Below are positions 55,304-64,000 of a stretch of DNA of 64,000 bases, piece by piece; position 1 is the stretch's first letter, and every line of letters begins with the position of its first letter. The notes beneath the pieces were generated by a model, which ran no database searches, was not told where the DNA came from, and saw only the letters and a program-made list of their open reading frames with translations. Origin of the DNA: Brachionus koreanus (taxonomy: Eukaryota > Rotifera > Eurotatoria > Ploima > Brachionidae); contig PJRA01000508.1 in the NCBI GenBank assembly GCA_016987375.1, forward strand, positions 219,103-283,102, read 5' to 3'. A program made the position numbers and the translations under genes.

Positions 55304-56887
55304 CTAAAAAGGAGGTATCCATCCTGTTAAATTGTTTTCAAAATGTTCAGCTAATTTTATAGTTAAATGATCCATATTATGATTAGCTACTAATTGAACT
55401 CCAGTTGGTAGACCTTCCATATTTAATCCCATTGGAATTTGTGTAACAGGGAAGCCCATTACATTCAAAATTCCATAATAAATAAAATCTAAAGAATTTG
55501 TAAATAGTGCTTGATTATGATATGGTGCAACAACTGGAAACGATGGGAAAATAATTATACCATCATCTTTAATTATATCTTTTATTTCTTCTCGTAGAGC
55601 ATTGGCTAGTTCGATATGATGGTCTGGTCTCGATGATGGAAATCTTTCTGTTATTGCCAATGAAATAGCTGGTAAAGTATGCTTATCTTGAAAACCAAAA
55701 ATAGATCTGACTAGTTCTTTATACGGGTTTACTGGTTCTTTTCCATCATTCAATAAAGTACTAAAAGAATCCGAGCTACTTTTTCCATTATTCATCATAC
55801 TAGTCCACATTTGAAAAGATGATCTTAATTTTTTAAGCTTAAGTTCTCTAACCTCAACTCCTAGATCAGTCTCTAAAAATTTTATTGCACGCTCTAACGA
55901 CTTTTTGACATCTTCTGATGGTTTAGTAACCAAGACATTTCCTTGTAAATCTTGAACATAGTAAAATTTCAAATTTTTTAGCTCAATTTTTTGTTCAAAG
56001 TTTTTTTCAATTTCCGAAAATTTTGGACCACACAAAACTTTGAAGATTACTTTTAAATCAGATGCATATCTACAAATAGGTCCAGTTCCTAGCATATCTT
56101 CTTGCATTCCAATTCCTTGTGGGAATTGAAATTCATTCGATATTAGGTTTTTTGATGGCTTGTGTCCATAGACTCCATTAAAGAAGCTTGGCATACGAAT
56201 AGAGCCACCAATATCGGAACCAATACCCCAAACTGCGCCACACGCTGAAACTATGCAGCCTTCACCACCAGAACTACCACCTACTATGCGAGATAAATTG
56301 TATGGATTTCTCGTAGTACCTGTTACGTAGTTACTAGATTCTAACCACATACAAACTTCGCTGGTGTTTGTTAGACAAGTAAGAATTGCTCCTGAATTTT
56401 TCATATGTTTTACCACTTTTGCATCTTCTGGAGCGAGAACATCTTTTCGACAAACCAAACCTGAGTTATTAGACATTCCTTTTACCCATATACATTCTTT
56501 ACAAGAGAAAGGTACACCTAGTAAAGGAGCATTTTCTTCCGAGTATTTTTCCGATATTTCTAGCAAGGATAAAATTCTATCAACTTCTTTGGCTTCTTTA
56601 ATTGCTTCATCAAATCTTTCTTGAACAACACAATTGACTAATGGTTGAATTTGTTTTATTCGATCTATATAGACTGTGACCAGCTGTAGACTAGTTATTT
56701 CTTTGTTTCGGATTTTTTTAGCTAGCTTGTAACCTGGTGTTAAAAGGAGGTCGCTCGAACATTTCGGCAATGGATTAGGAACATCAATTTTTGAGTAGTA
56801 AAAGCTGAAACAGTAGGATATCAATGGCTTTAGAACATTGTCAATAAATTTGAGAAAGCCTAGAACAAACACGTTTATTTTACCCAT
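55304..56887 (-). CDS. FAAH2: Fatty-acid amide hydrolase, FAAH2-type
   Basis: Intronless 527-residue amidase-signature enzyme, near the length of human FAAH2 (532). An N-terminal hydrophobic stretch (about 5-32) is likely a membrane anchor. The Ser-Ser-Lys triad is visible: Lys130 in GVPFSCKECI, cis-Ser205 in IVGGSSGGEG and nucleophile Ser229 in SDIGGSIRMPS. These sit one residue before the human FAAH2 positions. Later motifs include GMQEDMLGTGPICR and NVMGFPVTQIPMG. The family hydrolyses fatty-acid amides such as anandamide and oleamide at lipid droplets or the ER. The 3' end converges with the right ACOX gene, about 525 bp between stop codons. All catalytic residues are present. Confidence 0.93.
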   Translation of the reverse strand: MGKINVFVLGFLKFIDNVLKPLISYCFSFYYSKIDVPNPLPKCSSDLLLTPGYKLAKKIRNKEITSLQLVTVYIDRIKQIQPLVNCVVQERFDEAIKEAKEVDRILSLLEISEKYSEENAPLLGVPFSCKECIWVKGMSNNSGLVCRKDVLAPEDAKVVKHMKNSGAILTCLTNTSEVCMWLESSNYVTGTTRNPYNLSRIVGGSSGGEGCIVSACGAVWGIGSDIGGSIRMPSFFNGVYGHKPSKNLISNEFQFPQGIGMQEDMLGTGPICRYASDLKVIFKVLCGPKFSEIEKNFEQKIELKNLKFYYVQDLQGNVLVTKPSEDVKKSLERAIKFLETDLGVEVRELKLKKLRSSFQMWTSMMNNGKSSSDSFSTLLNDGKEPVNPYKELVRSIFGFQDKHTLPAISLAITERFPSSRPDHHIELANALREEIKDIIKDDGIIIFPSFPVVAPYHNQALFTNSLDFIYYGILNVMGFPVTQIPMGLNMEGLPTGVQLVANHNMDHLTIKLAEHFENNLTGWIPPF

Positions 56888-57422
56888 TTATCTAATTAAT
56901 TAAATAAAAATTTTGGATTTTTTTAAAGATTTTGATATTAATAATCAAAATAATTATATTTAAATTTAAAATTAAAATTTATGAATTTATGTAACTAGGC
57001 TTTGGTACACAAATATTGGCTTAATTTCTAGAAATTAATTAATAATTTGATAATTTTGAACAATATAGATTTAATTGAAGACTGATTTTAATTTTTCAAT
57101 AATTTATTCAAATTATTTATAAAATTCAAAAACTAGGAGAAGAATCTGAAATAAAAATTTAGGATGCAGAAATTTTTTTTTAAATAATTGATTTCAAATT
57201 CGATATTCATTTCAATTAAATAGGTACATTTGATTTCTTTCTTTTTTGATTACATTATGTCAACATGAAGCTTCTTAGAAAGAAAAAGATATACATCTTT
57301 CTGATTTCTAGTAAACTCTTTGACAGATATTCCAAAAAATAATAAAGTGTTTAAAAAATAAAAAATTATGGGAAAAATGGACTAACACATCAACAGATTT
57401 TTTCATCGCATCAAAATTTCTT

Positions 57423-57563
57423 GGCAAAATGAAAACAATTTTAGATTTTTACCTTCTCATATTAGATTTATATTATTTTTCATATCGTATAATATTTAAG
57501 AAATTTTTTTTTTGAGAGTTTTTTTTTAATTTTCTGAAAAATTGCACAAAAAATCTAAAAATG
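57423..57563 (+). mobile_element. MITE copy 5 (GGCAAAAT family, degraded)
   Basis: Begins GGCAAAATGAAAACAATTTT and contains AATATTTAAGAAATTTTTTT, then GAGAGTTTTTTTTTAATTTT and AAAATTGCACAAAAAATCTA. The right terminal repeat is lost. Confidence 0.65.
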
Positions 57564-57779
57564 TTTTTAAATTTTTGGTGTGCTGAATAATTAAAGTTCT
57601 TTTTTATTAATCCTGATGCGCTTTTATGCGTTTCTTAGAACTGCGGTTATAAGGGAGACCCAAAAATGATCTCTTAAAATCAAGCTCTAATTTAAAGAAT
57701 TAAGAGATCTGTTTTGTAATGATTTACAAATATCTCTATAAGCGTTAACTTTATTATGATTTATTAATTTATCAATTAA

Positions 57780-58070
57780 ATATTAAAATAGAAAACGGCC
57801 GTTCTATAGTCGGTGCAAAAAGTGTAAATAAAAATAGAATTAAAAGAAAGATTACAGTTTTTGTTTAAAAAATATATGTAAATAGATTGTTAGCAAAATT
57901 GTAAATAATTAGCAAATAAACTTTGAATATTGTTTAATTCTAAGCCTAGTTCCAAGTTGGTTTGACCAGTCCTTTTGTAGATAGTGAAAATATATGAATA
58001 TGGATAATATAGATTTGATTTGGGAGCATATTTAATTTTGCTCTAGTGGTTGCTTAATAACAAGATCATA
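57780..58070 (-). mobile_element. Ty3/gypsy LTR-like remnant
   Basis: 57,895-58,065 aligns with 2,045-2,160 of the gypsy fossil. Both carry a TTGTAAATA(A/G)TTAG segment, AATATTGTTT, then GCCTAGTTCCAA, and further on a GGGAGCATATTTAATTTTG / GGAGAGCACATCTAATTTTG pair. In both places this lies beyond the end of the integrase tail on the minus strand, so it is probably 3' UTR/LTR sequence of one element family. A GC-richer motif at about 57795-57825 (GAAAACGGCCGTTCTATAGT) could be the LTR interior. No coding sequence remains here. Confidence 0.55.
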
Positions 58071-58793
58071 TCAAAAGATTAAAATAAGTTAAAGATAAGA
58101 GAAGCATTTTTTCCATTTATCTTTGTTAAAACTTAATTTTGTTGAATTTCATCAATAAAAATTTATTTTTAAATAATGATTAATTTTTGCAAATGATAGA
58201 ATAAATAAAAATGAATACAAATTTGAATTTTCGGCAAATTTTTCAAGTCTCTTTTTTTTTCAACATAAATTTGGAACAAAAATAAGTTACTCTCTTAATC
58301 TATTGAATCTTGTTACTATTTGAATTTTTATTTTCACATTACTAAATCCTTAGTCTTATCATTCTATTTTATTAAATCTACAATAATAATAAACAAAATT
58401 TGGAATTATCTATCTCGTAATCTATCAATTTATTTTATAGATAACAGTAATGATTCATCAAAAAATGCATAAAAATTATAAAATTCATCAATTTAAACCA
58501 ATCTTTGTTAAATGCCGAGTTCAATTTATTCAAAGCTTTCACATTTTTTCTCAATAGAATTCAACTAATATTCAATTAACCCGAACGCGCTGTAGAATCT
58601 CCTGATTATTTTAGCATATTCTAGAAAAACTTTTTGAAAGGTTTACGTTTTCTAAGAAAAATTCAAGCCAAGCTTAATAAACCTACGCAATTTTCGATCA
58701 TAAATTTATCTATTTAAATCTAGAGTTCTTCTATAAATTTTTTATTAGTAATTTTATAAAAAAAATTATCGTATAGCTTAAATCTAAGAAAAT

Positions 58794-59387
58794 ATGTCTT
58801 TGACCGCCCAAGTTAATGCCAAAATGGCTGGTAAACGAGATCAAAAATTGGATCAAGAAGCCCAAGAATGGATAGAGGCAATCCTTGGTGAGAAGTTTCC
58901 AGCAATGCCTTATGAAGATGCTCTTAAAGATGGAATTATTTTGTGCAAGTAATCATTTCAAATTTTTGAATAAATTGTATAACTAGAATTAATGAAAAAC
59001 GAAAGACTGATGAACAAGCTTCAACCAGGTGCTATTCCCAAAATTACAACCAAAGGCGGTGGTTTCGCCTTGAGAGAGAATGTTTCACAATTTTGCAATG
59101 CTGCACATAAGTATGGTGTTCCAGACAACGAGTTATTTCAAACAGTAGATTTATTTGAGAAAAAAAATATCCCACAAGTAACCATGGCTATACATGCTTT
59201 GGGTCGCTATGCCCAAAAAAATGGCTATCAAGGTCCTGTATTAGGTGTAAAACTAGCTGAGGAGAACAAGCGTGAATTCTCCGAAGAACAACTAAGAGCC
59301 GGTTCGGCTGTTATTGGTCTTCAAGCTGGTTACAACAAAGGTGCAAATCAATCTGGTATTGCATTTGGAACTAGCAGACATATGTAG
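58794..59387 (+). CDS. Calponin/transgelin family protein (muscle protein 20-like)
   Basis: Two exons, 58794-58948 and 59006-59387, give 178 residues. A single calponin-homology domain spans about 22-135, with LDQEAQEWIEAILGEKFP, YEDALKDGIILCKLMNKLQP and FQTVDLFEKKNIPQVTMAIH. A C-terminal calponin repeat follows (IGLQAGYNKGANQSG and FGTSRHM). Proteins of this class (Mp20, transgelin) bind actin and are abundant in invertebrate muscle. The acceptor at 59005 is chosen because it rejoins ...ILCK to LMNKLQPG; an ATG at 58992 in the intron is not used. Confidence 0.93.
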
Positions 59388-59829
59388 ACAAAAGCAAAGT
59401 TGATTTTAGAAGATTTAGTTTGTTATGATGGAGAAGGAGAGTTTTATAAAATTTTTTACTGATTTTAGAAATAAATTTAACTAAATTTTTTTAATCTTTT
59501 AATTTTTATTACAGTATTCAAAAATTGTAAAAAATTAAGCTTTCAACTTATTTAAACTAAATAATGAGCTAATTGACTATTTTTAATTCAAATATTACCA
59601 ATAAAATTAGTAAAGAAAGTTTATTTTAAAATTTAATTTTGATTTAAAAAATATTTTCAACTAATAAAATATCATTTATTTACCTATTAAAATTAATAAA
59701 TATTTTTAATTAAATTAAAATTAATATACAAAGCAATCTATATGAATTATCTAAATTTCTAGCATTGAATCAAAACAATTCTACCAATAAGCATTTTATA
59801 GAATAAAAACTTTATAAATATTGAATAAA
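59388..59829. other. 3' flanks of two convergent genes
   Basis: AT-rich sequence between the stop codons of the calponin-family gene and the lipase gene; no element recognised. Confidence 0.5.
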
Positions 59830-61053
59830 TTAGCCTTTAATTTTGTTCCATAAACGCGTCCAAAATCCAGGCTCATAATTTTGTTTAGGATCACAGTATG
59901 GTGGTTTTTCAGTTGTATCTAAATAAAAATTTCCAAATGAATTTAAAAACTTTTCATTGGATTTTTCAGCATGATAGCCCATTCTCGCAAAGTCAGGTTT
60001 TCTTTTTGTATCAAGGCATATTTTAGCCTTATAATCTTCTTTATTAGAACACATATGTGCTCTATAATCGCATTCATTTATTGAATAAATAAAATACCGA
60101 ACCGCCATTAAGTGAGAGCATCCGAAAAATTGATGAACACTCACGAAAAAACGCTTTGGCTTTTTATTAAAAAAATCTGTAACTTTACCAATAAGATTAA
60201 TTAGTTTATCCTTAAGATTTTCAACGCTAAATGTATCATGCGCATCAATCGAAGTTAAGCCAATGTTTTCAAATTCTTGATTTTTTTTGTTTGCTTCTTC
60301 GTATAAAATTACATTTTCAAAATTTTCAAATCTTTGTTTAACTTCATTGCATGCATTTACATTTCCTAGATCTGGATAAAAGTCCATGTGTCCGTGTTTT
60401 TCGCTTAAGCCGAATTCATCACTTGTATGAATAATGTCAACGAGATCGGCATCTGTAAAATGTAGCTTTTCCTCATTTTTTTTTGAGCCAAAAAACGGTC
60501 CTGCAGGATCTAAGCCCGTTATTCTACCCGGACGTATTTTAAATAATTCAAAATACATCTTGTAGAATATACTGCACATATGGGCTCCTAAACTAAATCC
60601 GATGCAGTGAAAATATTTTTCGTTTAAACTCATACTTTTTAAATATTTAGCCATAATATTTGATGCCGTTTTCATATTTTCTATAGCTTGCCAATAGTTC
60701 ATTATCAATGTACCCCCACGAGCCAGCTCTGCCCAGTCGACTGCTATAATGCATAAATTTTTAGACTCATCTGAGACAAGCATTTCCTGAATCATATCTT
60801 TTACCCAATCCCATCTATATGTCATATTCCATGTTTCAGCAAAACCATGTACAATAAATTTATATTTAAATCTTGATTTTGGATCACAAATACGCGAAAT
60901 TTTAAAATTCCGATCCTTAACTAAATCAACAGTATTTTTAAATGGATTGAATATATGAAAACGAACAGTATGCTCGGAATTTATTAACCTAACATTGAAA
61001 AGTGAAATTTGGTAAAAAAAACCGAAAAGTGAAAAGAAAAATAAATTGCTCAT
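59830..61053 (-). CDS. Pancreatic-lipase-family protein, secreted
   Basis: Intronless 407-residue protein. An N-terminal hydrophobic segment (MSNLFFFSLFGFFYQISLFN) is a signal peptide. The alpha/beta-hydrolase triad is complete: Ser154 in GFSLGAH, Asp182 in GLDPAGP and His314 in GCSHLMAVRYF. The oxyanion-hole region IVHGF (67-71) and VDWAELARGG are also typical. The lid segment is short. An unusual ~45-residue charged insertion precedes the catalytic His (about 255-302, Lys/Asn/Glu-rich). No PLAT domain follows, as in insect and phospholipase A1-like members. Substrate (tri- or phospholipid) cannot be decided. A digestive or extracellular role is likely but inferred. Confidence 0.9.
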   Translation of the reverse strand: MSNLFFFSLFGFFYQISLFNVRLINSEHTVRFHIFNPFKNTVDLVKDRNFKISRICDPKSRFKYKFIVHGFAETWNMTYRWDWVKDMIQEMLVSDESKNLCIIAVDWAELARGGTLIMNYWQAIENMKTASNIMAKYLKSMSLNEKYFHCIGFSLGAHMCSIFYKMYFELFKIRPGRITGLDPAGPFFGSKKNEEKLHFTDADLVDIIHTSDEFGLSEKHGHMDFYPDLGNVNACNEVKQRFENFENVILYEEANKKNQEFENIGLTSIDAHDTFSVENLKDKLINLIGKVTDFFNKKPKRFFVSVHQFFGCSHLMAVRYFIYSINECDYRAHMCSNKEDYKAKICLDTKRKPDFARMGYHAEKSNEKFLNSFGNFYLDTTEKPPYCDPKQNYEPGFWTRLWNKIKG

Positions 61054-61344
61054 AATATCTAAATTTATTAACTAAAATTGATAAAAGTTGAAAATAATTA
61101 TTGAAAATAATTACTTAATTGAACAAAAAGAACAAAAATAAAAACAGAAATAAAATTTTATAATCATCTAGCATTAAATTCAAATTATAATATTTTTTAC
61201 TAAATGTAAAATTATAATTTGCATTCTTTGTTAATTAAACCTATACAGTTGAATAAAACCTCATATAGATTATTTGAAAAAAAAATAATAATTCAAATTA
61301 AAAACATTCCTCATAAAAAAAAATCTAATAAAAATTAAAATTTA

Positions 61345-62355
61345 ATAATTCGACACTCATCTTTTTGTAAAGAAAATTTTACAAAAAAATAATTTTTTCG
61401 AATAATTTCACAATGATTAAAGAATAAAATATTTAATTTTTTATTTAATAAAAAGTAATTTAAATTACAGGTGAGCCGTAGATTAGTGGTATAGATTCAC
61501 AAAATAATTTCACTTGAGACTAAAGCAATTGATCCTGACTTCCTCTTAACGGGGGTAGTCAACCACTAAGATAATTCGACACTCATCTTTTTGTAAAGAA
61601 AATTTTACAAAAAAATAATTTTTTCCAATAATTTCACAATGATTAAAGAATAAAATATTTAATTTTTTATTTAATAAAAAGTAATTTAAATTACAGGTGA
61701 GCCGTAGATTAGTGGTATAGATTCACAAAATAATTTCACTTGAGACTAAAGCAATTGATCCTGACTTCCTCTTAACGGGGGTAGTCAACCACTAAGATAA
61801 TTCGACACTCATCTTTTTGTAAAGAAAATTTTACAAAAAAATAATTTTTTCCAATAATTTCACAATGATTAAAGAATAAAATATTTAATTTTTTATTTAA
61901 TAAAAAGTAATTTAAATTACAGGTGAGCCGTAGATTAGTGGTATAGATTCACAAAATAATTTCACTTGAGACTAAAGCAATTGATCCTGACTTCCTCTTA
62001 ACGGGGGTAGTCAACCACTAAGATAATTCGACACTCATCTTTTTGTAAAGAAAATTTTACAAAAAAATAATTTTTTCCAATAATTTCACAATGATTAAAG
62101 AATAAAATATTTAATTTTTTATTTAATAAAAAGTAATTTAAATTACAGGTGAGCCGTAGATTAGTGGTATAGATTCACAAAATAATTTCACTTGAGACTA
62201 AAGCAATTGATCCTGACTTCCTCTTAACGGGGGTAGTCAACCACTAAGATAATTCGACACTCATCTTTTTGTAAAGAAAATTTTACAAAAAAATAATTTT
62301 TTCCAATAATTTCACAATGATTAAAGAATAAAATATTTAATTTTTTATTTAATAA
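61345..62355 (+). repeat. 226-bp tandem array, about 4.5 copies
   Basis: Units start (GTGAGCCGTAG) at 61471, 61697, 61923 and 62149, exactly 226 bp apart. A 126-bp partial copy precedes them, and the last unit breaks off at 62355. Units look identical except for one C/G difference (TTTTTTCGAA in the leading partial copy versus TTTTTTCCAA). Each unit is half AT-rich and half a GC-richer ~110-bp core. The core starts GTGAGCCGTAGATTAGTGGT and includes CTTAACGGGGGTAGTCAACC. GTAGATTAGTGGTATAG resembles a tRNA box A; no proper box B or cloverleaf can be made. TTAGTGG near the start and CCACTAA near the end of the core can pair. Confidence 0.9.
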
Positions 62356-62587
62356 TAAGTTTTTTTTGAAATTGTTTTACGGAAATTAGCCAAATTCAAA
62401 ATACCTTAATGCTTTTTTGCTTAAATAGACTAGTCTTTCTTCATTTATACTGTTTCCATTTTTTATTCAGTTTAATTTTTCTTTTTTTTTTAATTTATTT
62501 ATTTAATAAAATAAAACTTTCAAGAGAATATATTTGAATTTTTATTAAATAAATACAATTTTCTTTTTTTTTTAGACAAATTTCGGC

Positions 62588-64000
62588 CTATGGGACACCA
62601 TTTTTTTTTTCTATCAATTTGAATTTAATGTCAAACTGCTGATCAAGTCCGAGATAAACATCACTCATAAAATAAATACTTAAAACAAACAGATTATTTT
62701 TTGGATTTTCATTTATTAGAGGCGTGTGCAAAAGAATATGGCTAGTTTGGTGATTTTTGAAATTTGTGAGTCTTTTCATTCCAATTAACTCATGTTCTGA
62801 CTCTTCATGAGTATTGCAGCCTAAAATTGCTACCCAATTTTCATCTTTAGGCTTTGGATATTTCGGCGCATAGGCCTTTGTATCTTTACCAAATCGTCGA
62901 ATTTTATTCAAGCGTTTAATGTCTAGATTAATCACATATTCTTCATCTTCATATAATTCAAAAATCTGATTACTTACAAAGTCAAAATTTAATCGCTTTA
63001 CTTGATCTTCAGAATTATCAAAAACTTTTTTTGCTCTTTTATCAGGTATTTGTCCTGATAAGCTAATATTTATTTCCAATTTAGGCAATAAAGCTAAAGT
63101 ATTTTGAATGTCTCTACATTGATTTTTATCTAAGATATTCCCGAATAATTTTGATATCAGTTCTGTGTCCTTTTCATATTCTTCCATTAAACGTGGTAGA
63201 CAGTCTAATTTTAGCTTATTATGATAGAATCTAATCAAATGCTCGTGTTCTACATGCGGCAAAATTAGAAGATCTGAATCGTGTATCCATCTTCCCTGAC
63301 ATGACATTTGCATTAGGTTAAGTACGTTCAGACAAGCCTTCAACCAACCCTTATCAGCACAAAAATCTAATACTGCTTGCATAATTCTCAAACAATTATC
63401 TAATACGGATTTTGTATCCGTAATGTAATCAGCTATTGGTAAATTTGCTCTGGTGAAATGAGCCTGAAGTATCAAATTAACTTTTGTGTGAGGTGAATCA
63501 AGAGAATATGGATTAACTTTGAATGGTACTTCTTTGCTTAAAATTTCGTTCAGTTTGTCTTCATTGTGACGGACAGGAAATTCGTCGAATTCGCTTGAAA
63601 GTGATATGATATCGATTAGAGATTCTATATCGATATCATCGTTTAATGTGTCCTGGAACATTCTTAAGGTTGTGTTTAACAAATAATAAAATGATGCTAT
63701 TTTACCAGATGTTAAAGCATTTAACTCGCCGGAGTCTCCAATTTGAATGCATCCAGAAGTTTCGAGCTGATTTAGAGAATTTTGAATTAGTCTGCTTAAA
63801 TATTTGTTAAGATCAATATTTTCAATAGATTCGAGTTCATAATAAGTCGGATTCACTAAGAGACGACGGAAAAAATATGTCCAAGTTAAATATTCAATTG
63901 CTTCTTGTTTACTGGTTATAGTTGTAGCCACTATTTCGGCATTCAAGTGATCTGCGAGCACAGTTAACAAATTTGATTCAACCGGAAATGGTTCATATAA
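62588..64000 (-). CDS. ASCC3: ASCC3 helicase, C-terminal part (runs off the window)
   Basis: Open from the window edge to the stop at 62588. The minus-strand reading starts YEPFPVESNLL (partial first codon), LADHLNAEIVATTITSKQEA, YLTWTYFFRRLLVNPTYY. It continues into the second Sec63 domain: FPVRHNEDKLNEILSK, SPHTKVNLILQAH, QGRWIHDSDLLILP, and the terminal FN3-like part with MSDVYLGLDQQFDIKF. This matches ASCC3 rather than the spliceosomal paralogue SNRNP200, notably PVRHNED and the LGLDQQ ending. ASCC3 is the Ski2-like helicase of the ASC-1 complex, acting in collided-ribosome disassembly and AlkB-linked DNA repair. The helicase cassettes lie outside this window. No intron is seen in this 1.4-kb piece. 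Confidence 0.9.
   Translation of the reverse strand, partial: LYEPFPVESNLLTVLADHLNAEIVATTITSKQEAIEYLTWTYFFRRLLVNPTYYELESIENIDLNKYLSRLIQNSLNQLETSGCIQIGDSGELNALTSGKIASFYYLLNTTLRMFQDTLNDDIDIESLIDIISLSSEFDEFPVRHNEDKLNEILSKEVPFKVNPYSLDSPHTKVNLILQAHFTRANLPIADYITDTKSVLDNCLRIMQAVLDFCADKGWLKACLNVLNLMQMSCQGRWIHDSDLLILPHVEHEHLIRFYHNKLKLDCLPRLMEEYEKDTELISKLFGNILDKNQCRDIQNTLALLPKLEINISLSGQIPDKRAKKVFDNSEDQVKRLNFDFVSNQIFELYEDEEYVINLDIKRLNKIRRFGKDTKAYAPKYPKPKDENWVAILGCNTHEESEHELIGMKRLTNFKNHQTSHILLHTPLINENPKNNLFVLSIYFMSDVYLGLDQQFDIKFKLIEKKNGVP

Larger units (their letters stand above)
56888..58793. other. Spacer with transposon remnants
   Basis: No gene. Contains MITE copy 5 and a Ty3 LTR-like segment (listed separately); the rest is AT-rich. 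Confidence 0.45.

Noticed and set aside
61471..61580. True tRNA gene in each unit of the tandem array
   Set aside because: Box A-like sequence is present, but acceptor stem, anticodon arm and a proper box B cannot be formed on either strand.

Overview
The window is eukaryotic nuclear DNA from a small, very AT-rich animal genome. Protein-coding genes are compact, most introns are about 45-60 bp with GT..AG ends, and intergenic DNA is poly-A/T-like. The gene set is metazoan: INCENP, a BCL11-type zinc-finger protein, an SH3PXD2-type PX-SH3 protein, a muscle protein 20/calponin-type protein, FAAH2-type amidase and peptide-receptor-like GPCRs. The base composition, tiny introns, intronless 7TM genes and degenerate mariner, Ty3 and LINE fragments would fit a monogonont rotifer such as Brachionus, but that is inference; only 'AT-rich invertebrate' is directly supported.

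Layout. 0-5.8 kb: transposon graveyard (mariner-like and Ty3/gypsy remnants, hairpin repeats). 5.8-10.8 kb (minus): an ankyrin-repeat protein whose first exon is not resolved. 11.7-12.2 kb: a second, different mariner fossil. 13.0-22.6 kb (minus): three intronless 7TM genes, namely one orphan receptor with a ~400-residue ectodomain and two related rhodopsin-type GPCRs, separated by MITEs. 23.6-24.6 kb: GLRX5 and ANAPC11 head to head. 25.8-34.8 kb (plus): NSA2, CCDC47 and VPS35. 36.6-41.4 kb: BCL11-like zinc finger, SH3PXD2-like protein and SIL1. 44.0-46.2 kb: INCENP. 46.7-55.2 kb: two acyl-CoA oxidase (ACOX3-type) genes in head-to-head inverted orientation that share two apparently identical blocks separated by clearly diverged exon sequence. 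55.3-56.9 kb: FAAH2-type amidase. 58.8-59.4 kb: calponin-family protein. 59.8-61.1 kb: pancreatic-lipase-family protein. 61.3-62.4 kb: a 226-bp tandem array. 62.6 kb to the edge: the C-terminal part of ASCC3.

Functional themes: mitochondrial Fe-S assembly (GLRX5), APC/C (ANAPC11), ribosome assembly (NSA2) and ribosome-associated quality control (ASCC3), ER protein biogenesis (CCDC47, SIL1), endosomal sorting (VPS35), chromosome segregation (INCENP), and a lipid cluster (two peroxisomal ACOX genes ending in SKL, an amidase and a lipase). Several genes (ANAPC11 entirely, plus first exons of NSA2, VPS35, the zinc finger, the PX-SH3 protein and the ACOX genes) could be recovered only by joining exons by hand.

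Most notable observations: (1) the mosaic, conversion-like identity between the inverted ACOX genes, which runs through an intron and ~415 bp past the stop codons; (2) a MITE family of at least five copies, one with a perfect 8-bp target duplication and one revealed by comparison with an element-free paralogous flank; (3) the 226-bp tandem array with a conserved, GC-richer, tRNA-box-A-like core; (4) the orphan large-ectodomain 7TM gene; (5) a piggyBac-like MITE at TTAA inside an unrecognised open frame.
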